A stretch of 64,000 bases of DNA from Catenulispora sp. GP43 (GTDB lineage: Bacteria > Actinomycetota > Actinomycetes > Streptomycetales > Catenulisporaceae), in assembly GCF_041260665.1 (NCBI RefSeq), contig NZ_JBGCCT010000001.1:558001-622000 (forward strand), read 5' to 3'. How positions within the stretch are numbered: position 1 is the first letter of the stretch; each line of letters begins with the position of its first letter. Both the position numbers and the translations under genes were made by a program. The notes beneath the pieces were generated by a model. The model was not told where the DNA came from. It was given only the letters and a program-made list of their open reading frames with translations, and ran no database searches. This document shows positions 1-9,018 of this stretch, one piece after another.

Positions 1-689
1 AGGTCGAGCCTTCCGGAGAAGGCTCCAAGAACGAGACTCGCATCATCGTCCGCACCCAGGGTGGCGGACTGCGTTCAACCCTTTTGCGCTGGGGCCTGGG
101 CGGTGTCGTCGTCGTGGTGCTGCTCGCGGTCCTCGGATCCCTCACGAACTTGATCCACTTCAGCAACCCGTTCGGCGAGACGACCACCACCCGCAGCGGA
201 CCAGTGCTTTTGAAGTCCATCACCGAACTCAAGCGGTTCGAGGCGGCCAGCGGCGAGTTCCAGGTCGTGGTCGAGGTCCAGAACTCCTCGTGGCTGCCGT
301 CGTTCCTGGCCGGCAGCGACACGTTCTTCCTCGGCGACGGCACCGTGGACGCCTTCGTGGACTTCAGCAACCTGGACGCGAATCATGTGAAGGTGTCCCC
401 CGATCGGCTATCGGCGACCATCACGCTGCCCAAGCCGGTGCTGGACCCGACCGCGCTGGACGTGCACAAGTCGTACGTGATCGGCCAACAGCAGGGCGTC
501 TTCGACCGGCTCTTCAACAGCGATCCGAACCAGGTGCAGCCGCTGCTGGTGGAGGCCACCAAGCAGATCGACGGCGCGGCCGCGAAGAGCTCCCTGGTGT
601 CGGTCGCCGAGAAGGACACCAAGCAGATGCTGCAGAGCCTGCTGACGTCGCTGGGATTCACCGGCACGGTCACGGTGAACTTCTCGTAG
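1..689 (+). CDS. DUF4230 domain membrane-anchored protein (5' partial)
   Basis: The frame is already open at the left edge and the codons before the first in-frame start-like codon (TTG at 84) look coding, so the true start lies outside the window. The visible product begins with a short polar stretch, then one membrane segment (GGVVVVVLLAVLGSL, about bases 99-143), then about 170 residues predicted to lie outside the membrane. The pattern with FEAASGEFQVVVEVQN and the closing TGTVTVNF strand matches my memory of DUF4230 proteins, whose function is unknown. It ends at a strong hairpin shared with the convergent cytochrome c maturation operon. The family call is from recall, not from a search. 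Confidence 0.7.
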   Translation, partial: VEPSGEGSKNETRIIVRTQGGGLRSTLLRWGLGGVVVVVLLAVLGSLTNLIHFSNPFGETTTTRSGPVLLKSITELKRFEAASGEFQVVVEVQNSSWLPSFLAGSDTFFLGDGTVDAFVDFSNLDANHVKVSPDRLSATITLPKPVLDPTALDVHKSYVIGQQQGVFDRLFNSDPNQVQPLLVEATKQIDGAAAKSSLVSVAEKDTKQMLQSLLTSLGFTGTVTVNFS

Positions 690-704
690 GAACAGCGAGA
701 ACGA

Positions 705-735
705 AGCGGCGCCGGGCGATCCGCCCGGCGCCGCT
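705..735. terminator. Bidirectional terminator hairpin
   Basis: AGCGGCGCCGGGC (705-717) pairs perfectly over 13 bp with GCCCGGCGCCGCT (723-735) around a 5-nt loop. It sits between the convergent DUF4230 gene and ccsB. There is no T run, as is common in high-GC actinobacteria. Confidence 0.75.
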
Positions 736-749
736 CCACGTTCGCGCGG

Positions 750-1799
750 CTACTTCACCCCGGCGTAGGAGTGCAGGCCGTTCACGAAGATCGACACCAC
801 GAAGTAGTTGAAGATGAAGCAGCCGTAGCCCAGCAGCGCGATGATCCCGGCGCCGCGGCCCTTCCAGCCGCGCGTGGCGCGCGCGTGCAGGTAGGCGGCG
901 TAGACGACCCACGTGATGAAGGCCCACGTCTCGGTCGGGTCCCAGCCCCAGTAGCGGCCCCAGGCCCGCTCGGCCCAGATCGAGCCGGCGATGACGGTGA
1001 AGGTCCACACCGGGAAGGAGAACGCCAGGATCCGGTAGGCGGTGAGGTCCAGCTTCATCGCCGAGGGCACGCGCTTCCACATCGAGTTCGGCTTCGCGGT
1101 GCCCAGCTTCGCCTTGGTCTCGTAGTTCGTCTTGAACAGGTACAGGACCGTGGCGACCGTGGCGACGGTGAACATGCCCGAGCACAGCACCGCGGCGGCC
1201 ACGTGCACGACCAGCCACGGCGAGTGCAGCGCCGGGACCAGCTGCTCGGCGTCCTTGTACAGGACCTCCATGGCCAGGCCGAGGATCGCGACGATCACGC
1301 CGGTGACGAACACCCCGAGCCAGCGCGCGTTCTTGCGGAAGAGCAGTCCGACGTACAGCGCCATCGCGACGGCGGAGCCGGCGATCGTGAACTCGTACAG
1401 GTTGCCCCACGGCACGCGGTGCGCGGCCAGGCCGCGGCAGACCACGCCGATCACGTGCAGCACGAAACCCAGCACCGTGGTGCTGACCGCGATGCCGCCC
1501 GCGGTGATGGCGCGCACGTTGCCGCCGTCGATGGCCGGGTTCGGCTCGTCGGCGTCCGCCCGGTCGTCCAGATCGTCCAGATCGTCCAGGCCGTCGAAAT
1601 CGTCCGGCACGGTGCTCTTGCCGCCGGCCCCGACCAGCACCGCGGCCTGCGCCGGAACCTTCGCGGCCTTCTCCACCACGAACGACGACGACCGCCCGAA
1701 CACCCACTCCGCGGTGTAGGCGAAGAACGCGATGAGGTACACGAACATCGCGCCGTAGATGGCGTAGTTCGAGAACCTCGCCAGGGACTCGTTGATCAC
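750..1799 (-). CDS. ccsB: Cytochrome c biogenesis protein CcsB/ResC (System II)
   Basis: Integral membrane component of System II cytochrome c maturation, thought to move haem across the membrane and join it to apocytochrome c together with ResB. The 349-residue product has multiple membrane segments and the tryptophan-rich haem-handling signature WGRYWGWDPTETW at about residues 280-292, with histidines near 115, 127, 192 and 199. The GTG start overlaps the resB stop (GTGA, 4 bp), so the two are translationally coupled. A long frame running further upstream is a shadow of resB. Between the first and second membrane parts lies an acidic linker of repeated DDL (residues 66-86) encoded by a short CCAGATCGT repeat; this linker is variable in the family. 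Confidence 0.93.
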   Translation of the reverse strand: MINESLARFSNYAIYGAMFVYLIAFFAYTAEWVFGRSSSFVVEKAAKVPAQAAVLVGAGGKSTVPDDFDGLDDLDDLDDRADADEPNPAIDGGNVRAITAGGIAVSTTVLGFVLHVIGVVCRGLAAHRVPWGNLYEFTIAGSAVAMALYVGLLFRKNARWLGVFVTGVIVAILGLAMEVLYKDAEQLVPALHSPWLVVHVAAAVLCSGMFTVATVATVLYLFKTNYETKAKLGTAKPNSMWKRVPSAMKLDLTAYRILAFSFPVWTFTVIAGSIWAERAWGRYWGWDPTETWAFITWVVYAAYLHARATRGWKGRGAGIIALLGYGCFIFNYFVVSIFVNGLHSYAGVK

Positions 1800-3511
1800 T
1801 TCCGGACTCCCGCCTTCGGAGGACGCAGGCTTCTGCCCACGCCCCGCACTTCGTCCCGCAACCGCGCGTCCTCGGCCCGCGCCAGCCCCGCCACCTCGAC
1901 CCGCACCGCGTTCTGGCCCTGGCCGGACTTCTCCTCGGCGGGCCGGACCCGCACGAACACCCGGCGCCGCCGTATCCCCAGCGACCCGAGCAGCCCGACG
2001 ATGATGCCGATGGCCGAGACGAAGACCAGCATCTTCGACGGGTCGTGGTTGAGGTCGAACTGCGCCCACTGCCGCACGCCGTCGAACTCGATGCTCCCGG
2101 TGCCGTCGGGCAGCTGGACCGTGTTCTTGCCCTTGTCCAGGGTGAGGATCACCGACGGGTTCGTCGGGTCCTGCGCGTTCGGCAGCTTCACCCGCTGCGC
2201 GTTGGTCACGTCCATCGTGTACACGCCCGGGTTCGGCCCGAGTTCGCCGGAGTACGCGCTCAGCACCAGCGCCGGGTTCGAGGCGGTCGGGAACAGGGAG
2301 ACCGCGCCCATGCCGGGGACCATCTCGCCGGGGTAGTCCGGGATGAAGATGCCCGAGAGCCCCAGCTGCTGCGGGCTGCCGTACTTGTCGATGTAGCCGT
2401 TCTTGACCTTGTAGATCCCCGAGCCCAGGCCCATCGCGCCGGAGTCGAAGAACTCCACCGGCTGGTGGTCGACGATCACCTTGCCGGTCTTGTCCCGGAC
2501 CGTGATGATCGGCGAGTAGCCGTGGCTGCTCAGGTAGATGTTGACGCCGTCGACGCTCAGCGGGCTGTTCTCCTTCAGCGTCGCCTTCTTCTTCGGCGCC
2601 GTGGGCGAGGAGTTGTAGGTGACGTCGGCCGTGAAGGAGCGGGCCTGACCGTAGTCCGGGGCGTCGTGGTTGGGCTCGTAGGTCGCGGTGAACTTGTCCA
2701 GGGTCAGCCCGAACGGCGGCAGCTTGTCGGGGTCGACGCCGCCGCCGAAGGTGTGGTCGTCGTAGTTCATCGAGATGTTCGTGAACCCGTCGCCCTCGGT
2801 GATGACGACCTTGCCCTGGTAGCCGAAGTAGCCCTTGACCGCGAACCCGGCCAGGATGCCCACCAGCGACAGGTGGAAGACCAGGTTGCCGGCCTCGCGC
2901 AGGTAGCCCTTCTCCCCCGAGACCCACCCGCCGCCGTCGGCGTCCGTCCCCCGCACCACGCGGAAGCGCTTCTTCTTCAGCTCCGCTTCCGCGGCACCGA
3001 GCTTGTCCTCGACGGAGGTGCCCGAGGTGTCGTTCCAGCGGAAGTGGGCCGGCATGCGCGCCAGGTTGCGCGGCGCGGCCGGCGGCGGCTTGCGCAGCAC
3101 CTTGAGATGCTGAGCGGTGCGCGGCAGGATGCAGCCGATCAGCGAGACGAACAGCAGCAGGTAGATCGCGGAGAACCACGCCGACTTGTAGACGGTGAAG
3201 AACTGCAGGTGGTCCAGCAGCGGACCGAGCGTCTTGTGCTTGGCGATCCAGTCGACCACCAGCGACGGGTCGGTGTTGGCACTGCGCTGCGGCAGCAGCG
3301 ACCCGGGGATGGCCGCCAGCGACAACAGGAACAGCAGGATCAACGCCACGCGCATGGACGTCAGCTGCCGCCACGCCCAGCGCAGCATCTCCAGCGAGCT
3401 CAGCCTGGGCACAGTGACGGCACCGCCGCCGGTGCCGCCGGCGTCGTCCTCCCGCGGCGCCGTGGTCAGGCTGTCCGCGTCCATCTCGGGCACTTCTGTG
3501 GGCGATGCCAT
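1796..3511 (-). CDS. resB: Cytochrome c biogenesis protein ResB (System II)
   Basis: Partner of CcsB in the System II haem lyase. The 571-residue protein has a cytoplasmic N-terminus of about 40 residues, membrane segments near residues 50-75, 100-125 and 190-215, a large extracytoplasmic domain, and a final membrane segment (MLVFVSAIGIIVGLLGSLGI) before a charged C-terminal tail. This layout is typical of ResB. The ATG at 3511 follows a short intergenic gap of 20 bp from ccdA, and the end overlaps the ccsB start, so the genes form one operon. Actinobacterial ResB proteins are usually of this size. Confidence 0.93.
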   Translation of the reverse strand: MASPTEVPEMDADSLTTAPREDDAGGTGGGAVTVPRLSSLEMLRWAWRQLTSMRVALILLFLLSLAAIPGSLLPQRSANTDPSLVVDWIAKHKTLGPLLDHLQFFTVYKSAWFSAIYLLLFVSLIGCILPRTAQHLKVLRKPPPAAPRNLARMPAHFRWNDTSGTSVEDKLGAAEAELKKKRFRVVRGTDADGGGWVSGEKGYLREAGNLVFHLSLVGILAGFAVKGYFGYQGKVVITEGDGFTNISMNYDDHTFGGGVDPDKLPPFGLTLDKFTATYEPNHDAPDYGQARSFTADVTYNSSPTAPKKKATLKENSPLSVDGVNIYLSSHGYSPIITVRDKTGKVIVDHQPVEFFDSGAMGLGSGIYKVKNGYIDKYGSPQQLGLSGIFIPDYPGEMVPGMGAVSLFPTASNPALVLSAYSGELGPNPGVYTMDVTNAQRVKLPNAQDPTNPSVILTLDKGKNTVQLPDGTGSIEFDGVRQWAQFDLNHDPSKMLVFVSAIGIIVGLLGSLGIRRRRVFVRVRPAEEKSGQGQNAVRVEVAGLARAEDARLRDEVRGVGRSLRPPKAGVRK

Positions 3512-3531
3512 TCGATAACGTCTCGTTCTGC

Positions 3532-4356
3532 CTAGATCGGGGACTGGAACCCGGGAGTCTGGCCCTGGAGCCAGGTCACCAGGTGGTCCCACTGCCCGGT
3601 CACCAATAGGACGCCGATCAGCACGAGCATGCCGCCGCCGATCCGCATCACGGCCTGGTAGTGGCGCTTCACATAGCCGAACGCCCCCATCGCTTTGCGG
3701 AACGCGATCGCGGTGAGGACGAACGGAAGACCCAGCCCCAGACAGTACGCCACTCCGATGAGAACCGAACGACTGGCGTTCCCGGAGTCGATGGACAGCG
3801 AGGAGACCGCCGACAGCGTCGGGCCCAGGCACGGCGTCCAGCCCAACCCGAACAGGATCCCGAGCAGCGGCGCGCCGGCCAGGCCCACCCGCGGGTCGGT
3901 GTGGAACCGGGCCTCGCGGTTGAACACCCGGCTGATCACACCGGGCAGGACGCCGGCGAAGGACAGGCCCATCAGGACCGTGAGGCTCCCCAGCACGATC
4001 TGGATGGTGCGCTTGTTCTCCAGCATGAACGGCGCGCTCCAGCCGGCCAGCGCCTGGATCAGCACGAACACGATGCTGAAGCCCAGGACGAACAGCAGCG
4101 CGCCGGCGGTCATCCGGCCGCGCCGGGCCCGCGCCGCCTCGTCGAGCGTCTGGTTGCCCAGATCGACACCGGTGAGTCCGGTCACATACGACAGGTAGCC
4201 CGGCACCAGCGGCAGCACGCACGGCGACATGAACGAGATGAGCCCGGCCGCCAGCGCGATCGGCACGGCGACCAGGAAGCTGCCGTACTCCACCCGCGAC
4301 TCGGTGGAGGTGTAGCTGGAGGCCAGGTGCGTGAGGACGGCGGCGGTGGCACTCAT
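3532..4356 (-). CDS. ccdA: Cytochrome c biogenesis protein CcdA (DsbD membrane domain)
   Basis: Membrane thiol-disulfide transporter that carries reducing power from cytoplasmic thioredoxin to the extracytoplasmic ResA. The 274-residue protein shows about six membrane segments and the two family cysteines in proline contexts, SPCVLPLVPGY (C46) and GWTPCLGPT (C176), which form the redox pair. It lies 10 bp downstream of resA and 20 bp upstream of resB on the same strand. The N-terminus is about 20 residues longer than the first hydrophobic helix requires, so a later start is possible. Confidence 0.94.
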   Translation of the reverse strand: MSATAAVLTHLASSYTSTESRVEYGSFLVAVPIALAAGLISFMSPCVLPLVPGYLSYVTGLTGVDLGNQTLDEAARARRGRMTAGALLFVLGFSIVFVLIQALAGWSAPFMLENKRTIQIVLGSLTVLMGLSFAGVLPGVISRVFNREARFHTDPRVGLAGAPLLGILFGLGWTPCLGPTLSAVSSLSIDSGNASRSVLIGVAYCLGLGLPFVLTAIAFRKAMGAFGYVKRHYQAVMRIGGGMLVLIGVLLVTGQWDHLVTWLQGQTPGFQSPI

Positions 4357-4366
4357 AGCCGGGGGC

Positions 4367-4951
4367 TCACTTGCCCGACAGGACGGTGTCGAGCGCCGCG
4401 GACAGGTCGGCGTAGTTCACCGGGCGCAGCGCGCGCCAGGCCAGGTCGCCGTTCTTGTCGATGATCAGCGTCGAGGGGACCGAGCCCAGCGAGGTGATCC
4501 CGGCCAGCTTGGTCAGCAGCGTCTCGTTGCCGTCGTCGACCAGGTTCGGGTAGCTGATCTGCTTGGCCTTGACGAACGCCTGGGCCTGGGCGGTGTTGTC
4601 ACGGGTGTCGATGCCGACGAACTGCACGCCCTTGGCCTGGTACGCCTCGTTGGCGTGCTCCAGGTACGGCGCCTCGGCCTGGCACGGGTCGCACCAGGAT
4701 CCCCAGATGTTCACGACCATGACCCTGCCCTTGAAGGAGGCCATGTCGAGCTTGGAGCCGTCGAGCGTGCTCCCGGAGAGCATGGGGAACGCCTTGCGGT
4801 CCTTGACGGAGAACGCGGCGGCGGTGCCCAGGCCGTCCTTGTTCTTCGGGCTCGACCCGCCACAGGCGGCCAGGCCGAGGGCCAGTGCGGCGGCCGTCAT
4901 CGCCGCCGTCACGACGACCGACCTGCGTGTTCCATCCGTCCTGCGCAGCAT
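4367..4951 (-). CDS. resA: ResA/TlpA-type thioredoxin lipoprotein
   Basis: Extracytoplasmic thiol-disulfide reductase that keeps apocytochrome c cysteines reduced before haem attachment. The 194-residue product starts with a lipoprotein signal peptide ending in the lipobox LAAC (C30), followed by a thioredoxin fold with the active site WCDPC (residues 86-90) and the cis-proline region GSVPSTLIID. It is the first of the four adjacent maturation genes resA-ccdA-resB-ccsB, which gives a coherent function. The gene begins about 105 bp downstream of the phosphatase stop, so it may have its own promoter. Confidence 0.93.
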   Translation of the reverse strand: MLRRTDGTRRSVVVTAAMTAAALALGLAACGGSSPKNKDGLGTAAAFSVKDRKAFPMLSGSTLDGSKLDMASFKGRVMVVNIWGSWCDPCQAEAPYLEHANEAYQAKGVQFVGIDTRDNTAQAQAFVKAKQISYPNLVDDGNETLLTKLAGITSLGSVPSTLIIDKNGDLAWRALRPVNYADLSAALDTVLSGK

Positions 4952-5057
4952 GTGAAAAGTTTCGCATGAGCGTCGTACGGGCTTGCGGCAGGGTCCCCGA
5001 ATCGGACGAAGCGTCGCGCTCCGCCCATGCCGGGAGACCCTGCGCAGCGCCGCCGGG

Positions 5058-5711
5058 CTACGCCCCGGCGACGAACTTCTTCGTGTTCTTCACCGGCAGC
5101 AGATCCTTGGCCGGCTCGCTGTACCGGACCCCGGTGATCCGGCCGTCGGTGATCTCGAAGGAGGTCAGCGAGGCCAGCGTGCACTCGCGCTTGCGCGGGT
5201 CGTGGAAGAAGGAGCGGTTCTCGGCGGCCAGCCGGCTGATCCAGATCGGCAGCTGGTGGCTGACCAGGACCACCTCGTGGCCCAGGGCGAGCGAGGCGGC
5301 GTCGATCAGCGCCGCGTGCATCCGCGTGACCTGCTCCTTGTACGGCTCGCCCCAGGACGGCTTGAACGGGTTCCACAGCTTGAACCAGACCGCCGGGCGC
5401 TTGAGCACGCCGTCGCCGACCGAGAACTTCTTGCCCTCGAAGAAGTTCGCCGCCTCGATCAGCCGCTCGTCGGTGCCGACCGTCAGGTCGTGCCGGGCCG
5501 CGATCGGCGCCGCGGTCTCCTGCGCGCGCTGCAGCGGCGAGGCGACGACCGCCTTGACGTCGTGGCCGGCCAGGTGGTCGGCGACCCGCTCGGCCATCTT
5601 CTGCCCGAGGTCGGACAGGCGGAAGCCGGGCAGGCGGCCGTAGAGGATGCCGTCGGGGTTGTAGACCTCGCCGTGGCGCATCAGGTGGACGGTCGTCGTG
5701 GTCGAGGCCAT
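5058..5711 (-). CDS. Histidine phosphatase family protein
   Basis: Phosphoglycerate-mutase-like phosphatase of 217 residues. The catalytic signature is MRHGE (R12, H13, G14), and the second histidine lies in LVSHQLP near residue 150. ASPLQRAQETA supplies the expected arginine. The substrate cannot be told from sequence. It sits between hemL and resA, an arrangement I recall as conserved in Streptomyces, but no biochemical link to haem or cytochrome c is shown by the sequence. The 40-bp spacing to hemL suggests co-transcription. Confidence 0.88.
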   Translation of the reverse strand: MASTTTTVHLMRHGEVYNPDGILYGRLPGFRLSDLGQKMAERVADHLAGHDVKAVVASPLQRAQETAAPIAARHDLTVGTDERLIEAANFFEGKKFSVGDGVLKRPAVWFKLWNPFKPSWGEPYKEQVTRMHAALIDAASLALGHEVVLVSHQLPIWISRLAAENRSFFHDPRKRECTLASLTSFEITDGRITGVRYSEPAKDLLPVKNTKKFVAGA

Positions 5712-5751
5712 CTTCGTGGCTTTTCCTCTCGGGGACTGGATATGGGGACGG

Positions 5752-7071
5752 TCAGGACTTCTCGGCCGCGGCGGCGGCCCGGGCGGCGTACGGCAGCGCC
5801 TCGGCGACCGCCTCGAGCGCCGCCTCGTCGTGCGCCGCGGAGACGAACCAGGCCTCGAAGGAACTCGGCGGCAGGTACACGCCGCGGTTCAGCATCGCGT
5901 GGAAGAACTCCGCGTAGGCCTTCGTGTCCTGCTTCTTGGCGTCCTCGTAGTTCCGCACCGGCTCGCCGGTGAAGAAGACCGAGAACATGGTGCCGGCGAA
6001 CTGGACGGTGTGCGGGACGCCCTCCTTGGCCAGCGCCTCGGAGGCCAGGTCGGCGATGCGGTGCGCGGTGGCGTCCAGGTGGCTGTAGACGTCGGGGGTG
6101 CAGTGGCGCAGCGTGGCCAGGCCCGCGGCGGTGGCGACCGGGTTCCCGGACAGGGTGCCGGCCTGGTAGACCGGGCCGACCGGGGCCAGGTGGCCCATGA
6201 CGTCGGCCCGCCCGCCGAACGCCGCCGCCGGGAAACCGCCGCCCATGACCTTGCCGAAGGTCATCAGGTCCGGCACCACGCCGTCGATGCCGTACATGCC
6301 CTCGCGCGAGGCCCGGAAGCCGGTCATCACCTCGTCGGAGATGAACAGCGCGCCGTGCTCGCGGCAGATGTCGGCCAGGAACTGGTTGAAGCCCGGCTGC
6401 GGCGGGACGATGCCCATGTTGCCCGGCGCGGCCTCGGTGATCAGGCAGGCGATCTCGCCGCCGTGCGCCTGGAACGCGGCCGTGACCGCCTCGACGTCGT
6501 TGTAGGGCAGCACGATCGTGTCGCCGGCCTGCGCCCCGGTGACCCCGGGGGTGTCCGGCAGCGCGAACGTGGCGACCCCGGAGCCGGCCGCGGCCAGCAG
6601 CGAGTCGACGTGGCCGTGGTAGCAGCCGGCGAACTTCACGATCTTGGTCCGCCCGGTGAACCCGCGGGCCAGCCGGATCGCGCTCATCGTCGCCTCGGTC
6701 CCGGAGGACACCAGCCGCACCTGCTGCAGCGGCGCGATCCGGGCGACCATCTCCTCGGCGAGCTCGACCTCGCCGGCCGACGGCGCACCGTAGCTGGCAC
6801 CGCTCTGCAGCGCCTTGACAGCCGCCTCCGTCACCGCGGGGTGGTTGTGACCCAGGATCAAAGGACCCCAGGAGCAGACCATGTCGACGTACCGGTTGCC
6901 GTCGACATCGGTCAGGTACGCACCGTCGCCGGAGGCCATGAACCGCGGCGTCCCCCCGACCGCGCCGAACGCCCGCACCGGGGAGTTCACCCCGCCCGGC
7001 GTCACCGCCCGGGCCCGGTCGAACAGGTGCTGGGACTGGGTCTCGGGGGGCTCGTACGGATGCGCGCTCAT
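5752..7071 (-). CDS. hemL: Glutamate-1-semialdehyde 2,1-aminomutase
   Basis: PLP enzyme that converts glutamate-1-semialdehyde into 5-aminolevulinate, the last step of the C5 route to haem. The 439-residue length is normal. It has the N-terminal [10 protein letters not shown] motif, [15 protein letters not shown] for PLP phosphate binding, DEVMTGFR, and the Schiff-base lysine in [11 protein letters not shown] (K274). The ATG at 7071 is followed by [12 protein letters not shown], and no better start is visible. It leads the block into the cytochrome c maturation genes, which fits supply of haem for cytochromes. Confidence 0.95.
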   Translation of the reverse strand: MSAHPYEPPETQSQHLFDRARAVTPGGVNSPVRAFGAVGGTPRFMASGDGAYLTDVDGNRYVDMVCSWGPLILGHNHPAVTEAAVKALQSGASYGAPSAGEVELAEEMVARIAPLQQVRLVSSGTEATMSAIRLARGFTGRTKIVKFAGCYHGHVDSLLAAAGSGVATFALPDTPGVTGAQAGDTIVLPYNDVEAVTAAFQAHGGEIACLITEAAPGNMGIVPPQPGFNQFLADICREHGALFISDEVMTGFRASREGMYGIDGVVPDLMTFGKVMGGGFPAAAFGGRADVMGHLAPVGPVYQAGTLSGNPVATAAGLATLRHCTPDVYSHLDATAHRIADLASEALAKEGVPHTVQFAGTMFSVFFTGEPVRNYEDAKKQDTKAYAEFFHAMLNRGVYLPPSSFEAWFVSAAHDEAALEAVAEALPYAARAAAAAEKS

Positions 7072-7123
7072 GCCGCCATGCTCTCAGATCCGGAAGCCGC
7101 GGCCGCTATCGCGGTGGCCCCGC

Positions 7124-7543
7124 TCACTCGGGGGCGACCCGCATCGCGGTCACGGCCTCGACGAACGCCGCCGGCGGCCGGTAACCGTGGTCGCGGACGT
7201 AGTGGACGACCAGCGTCGGGGCGGTGAGCTGCCGGCCGTCGGCGGCGACCACGCGGATCTCGGCGCTGCCGAGGTACAGGACGCGGGTGCCGTAGACGGC
7301 GCGGTACTGGTAGTCGGCCTCGAAGAGGTGGCGGAAGCGGCAGCCGTGGACGCTGCGGGTGACGGCGACGGGGTGGTCGGCGACGAAGGTGACGAGGTTC
7401 TGCCAGAACACCGGATCGGGCTCCTCGTCGGCGGTCGGGAAGTCATGGCCTGGTTCGAGCCAGCCGACGGTGAGGAGTTCCACGCCGGCCGACACCGTGT
7501 CCGGGAGGTAGTCGTAGGGCGCCAGGTCGGGGTAGTACGTCAT
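7124..7543 (-). CDS. Conserved hypothetical protein (139 aa)
   Basis: I do not recognise a domain with certainty. The product is soluble and rich in aromatic residues, with YLPD, VGWLEPGHDFP and HGCRFRHLFE motifs resembling small actinobacterial proteins of unknown function. The strong codon bias and clean ATG support a real gene. It stands 52 bp upstream of the hemL start on the same strand and 18 bp downstream of an MFS gene, so it may be read with either. No signal peptide or membrane segment is seen. Confidence 0.75.
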   Translation of the reverse strand: MTYYPDLAPYDYLPDTVSAGVELLTVGWLEPGHDFPTADEEPDPVFWQNLVTFVADHPVAVTRSVHGCRFRHLFEADYQYRAVYGTRVLYLGSAEIRVVAADGRQLTAPTLVVHYVRDHGYRPPAAFVEAVTAMRVAPE

Positions 7544-7561
7544 GGCGGGATGATGCCCGGA

Positions 7562-9001
7562 TCAGCCCGTAGCCGTCTGCCGCGACGCGGCCACAGCCGC
7601 CACCGCCGCCACGATGAACGCCGGGAGCAGCAGGTAGGCGGTGTGGATGCCGACGCGGTCGGACAGGAATCCGAGCGCGAACGGGGCCGTGCCCACCGCG
7701 ATGCCGCTGCCGAACATGTTCACCGCGCCGGCCAGTTCCGCCTCGCCGCCGGACATCTCGATGCCGCGGGCCGACAGCAGGGGGAACTGGAGTGACACGC
7801 CGAGGCCGGCGACCGCCAGGCCGCCGAACATGAGCACCGGATTCGGCGTGGCCCAGAAGAGGGCGAAGCCGACGAGGTTGGTGCCGAAGGCGGCGAAGAT
7901 CAGGCGGTCGATCGGGACCCGCAGCGCCAGGCGGCCGCCGATCGCGCGGCCCAGGGCCATGCCCGCGACGACGGCTGTGACGCCGGTCGCCGCGACGCCC
8001 GCCGACAGGTGCGCGCGGTCTCGCAGGAGGGTCGCGCACCAGAGGGTGAGGCAGAACTCGATGGCCCCGGCGCAGACGCCCGCGACCTGGTTCAGCCAGA
8101 AGCGGCGTGGGAGGTCGCGGAAGGTCGCGGCGCGGGTGGCGGGAGGGTCGACGGCGGCGCGGGGCGGCGGCACGGTCGCGGACAGAGCGCTGGTCCCGGT
8201 GGTACCGCCAGACGAGCCGGCCACTTCGGCAGCGCGGGTCGCGGCGGCGTATTCGGCGAGTTGAACGGTCACGCCACCGGTCTCGGCGCCAGTACCGAAC
8301 CGGCCGGCCGCCCCGCCGACCTCGTCCGCCGCACCGGCCGTGTCCACCATCCCGAGCCCATAAGCCTCAACGCCCTCGCCGACGGCCACCGACTCCGGCT
8401 CGTTCGCGCACCAATCCGGCTCGCGCACCCGCCCGAGCACCACGTACAGCAGCGCGCTCAGCGGGGCCACCGACAGCAGCGCCGTACGCCAGCCGAGCCC
8501 GGCCGCGTCCGCGCCGCCGACCGCCAGCGGCGCGGCGATGCCCACGAACGCCGCGACCGCGTTCGCCTCCGTGATCGCCGCCGGGCCGGTTTCGGGGCCG
8601 TGCGCCCGGGACAGGGCCGCGGGTACGGCTATGCACAGCAGGGAGCCGAAGATTCCGCAGATCACAGCCGCCGGAAGCGTTACCGTCAAAGACGGCACCG
8701 CGCAGAACAGACCCACCGACAGCGCCAGGCCGACCAGGCCCCACCACAGTGCGGGGCGGAAGCCGCCCGTGCGGCGGATGTACCAGGGCGCGCTGAGGCT
8801 GCCGACGGTGACGCCGGCGGCGTAGCAGGTGCTGTGCAGCCCGGCCACCCCCGCGGAGAGGTGGAGGTCGTCCTTGAGCAGGGCGATGGAGGGGCTGAAG
8901 GCGTAGAGGAAGAAGGCGAAGGCGCCGAGTTGGAGGTAGAGCAAGCGGGTCCAGCTGTCGTGCCGGACCCGCAGGACGGGCTCAGGAGGGGTGGCGCTCA
9001 C
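7562..9001 (-). CDS. MFS transporter (12 TM)
   Basis: Major facilitator superfamily permease of 479 residues with two sets of about six membrane helices separated by a long low-complexity loop (about residues 195-285, rich in Gly, Ala, Glu and Thr). The first half has GLHSTCYAAGVTVGSLSAP and GGFRPA, in the position of the usual loop 2-3 motif. The second half starts at FWLNQVAGVCAGAIEFCLTLW. The start is GTG. The substrate is unknown. The enlarged central loop is longer than in most MFS proteins and accounts for the extra length. Confidence 0.85.
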   Translation of the reverse strand: MSATPPEPVLRVRHDSWTRLLYLQLGAFAFFLYAFSPSIALLKDDLHLSAGVAGLHSTCYAAGVTVGSLSAPWYIRRTGGFRPALWWGLVGLALSVGLFCAVPSLTVTLPAAVICGIFGSLLCIAVPAALSRAHGPETGPAAITEANAVAAFVGIAAPLAVGGADAAGLGWRTALLSVAPLSALLYVVLGRVREPDWCANEPESVAVGEGVEAYGLGMVDTAGAADEVGGAAGRFGTGAETGGVTVQLAEYAAATRAAEVAGSSGGTTGTSALSATVPPPRAAVDPPATRAATFRDLPRRFWLNQVAGVCAGAIEFCLTLWCATLLRDRAHLSAGVAATGVTAVVAGMALGRAIGGRLALRVPIDRLIFAAFGTNLVGFALFWATPNPVLMFGGLAVAGLGVSLQFPLLSARGIEMSGGEAELAGAVNMFGSGIAVGTAPFALGFLSDRVGIHTAYLLLPAFIVAAVAAVAASRQTATG

Positions 9002-9018
9002 ATGTCACGCATCGCGGG

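Noticed and set aside
750..3374. Single 874-residue ResB-CcsB fusion
   Set aside because: The part beyond 1799 is a low-complexity shadow of resB in another frame; the resB stop and ccsB GTG overlap by 4 bp instead.
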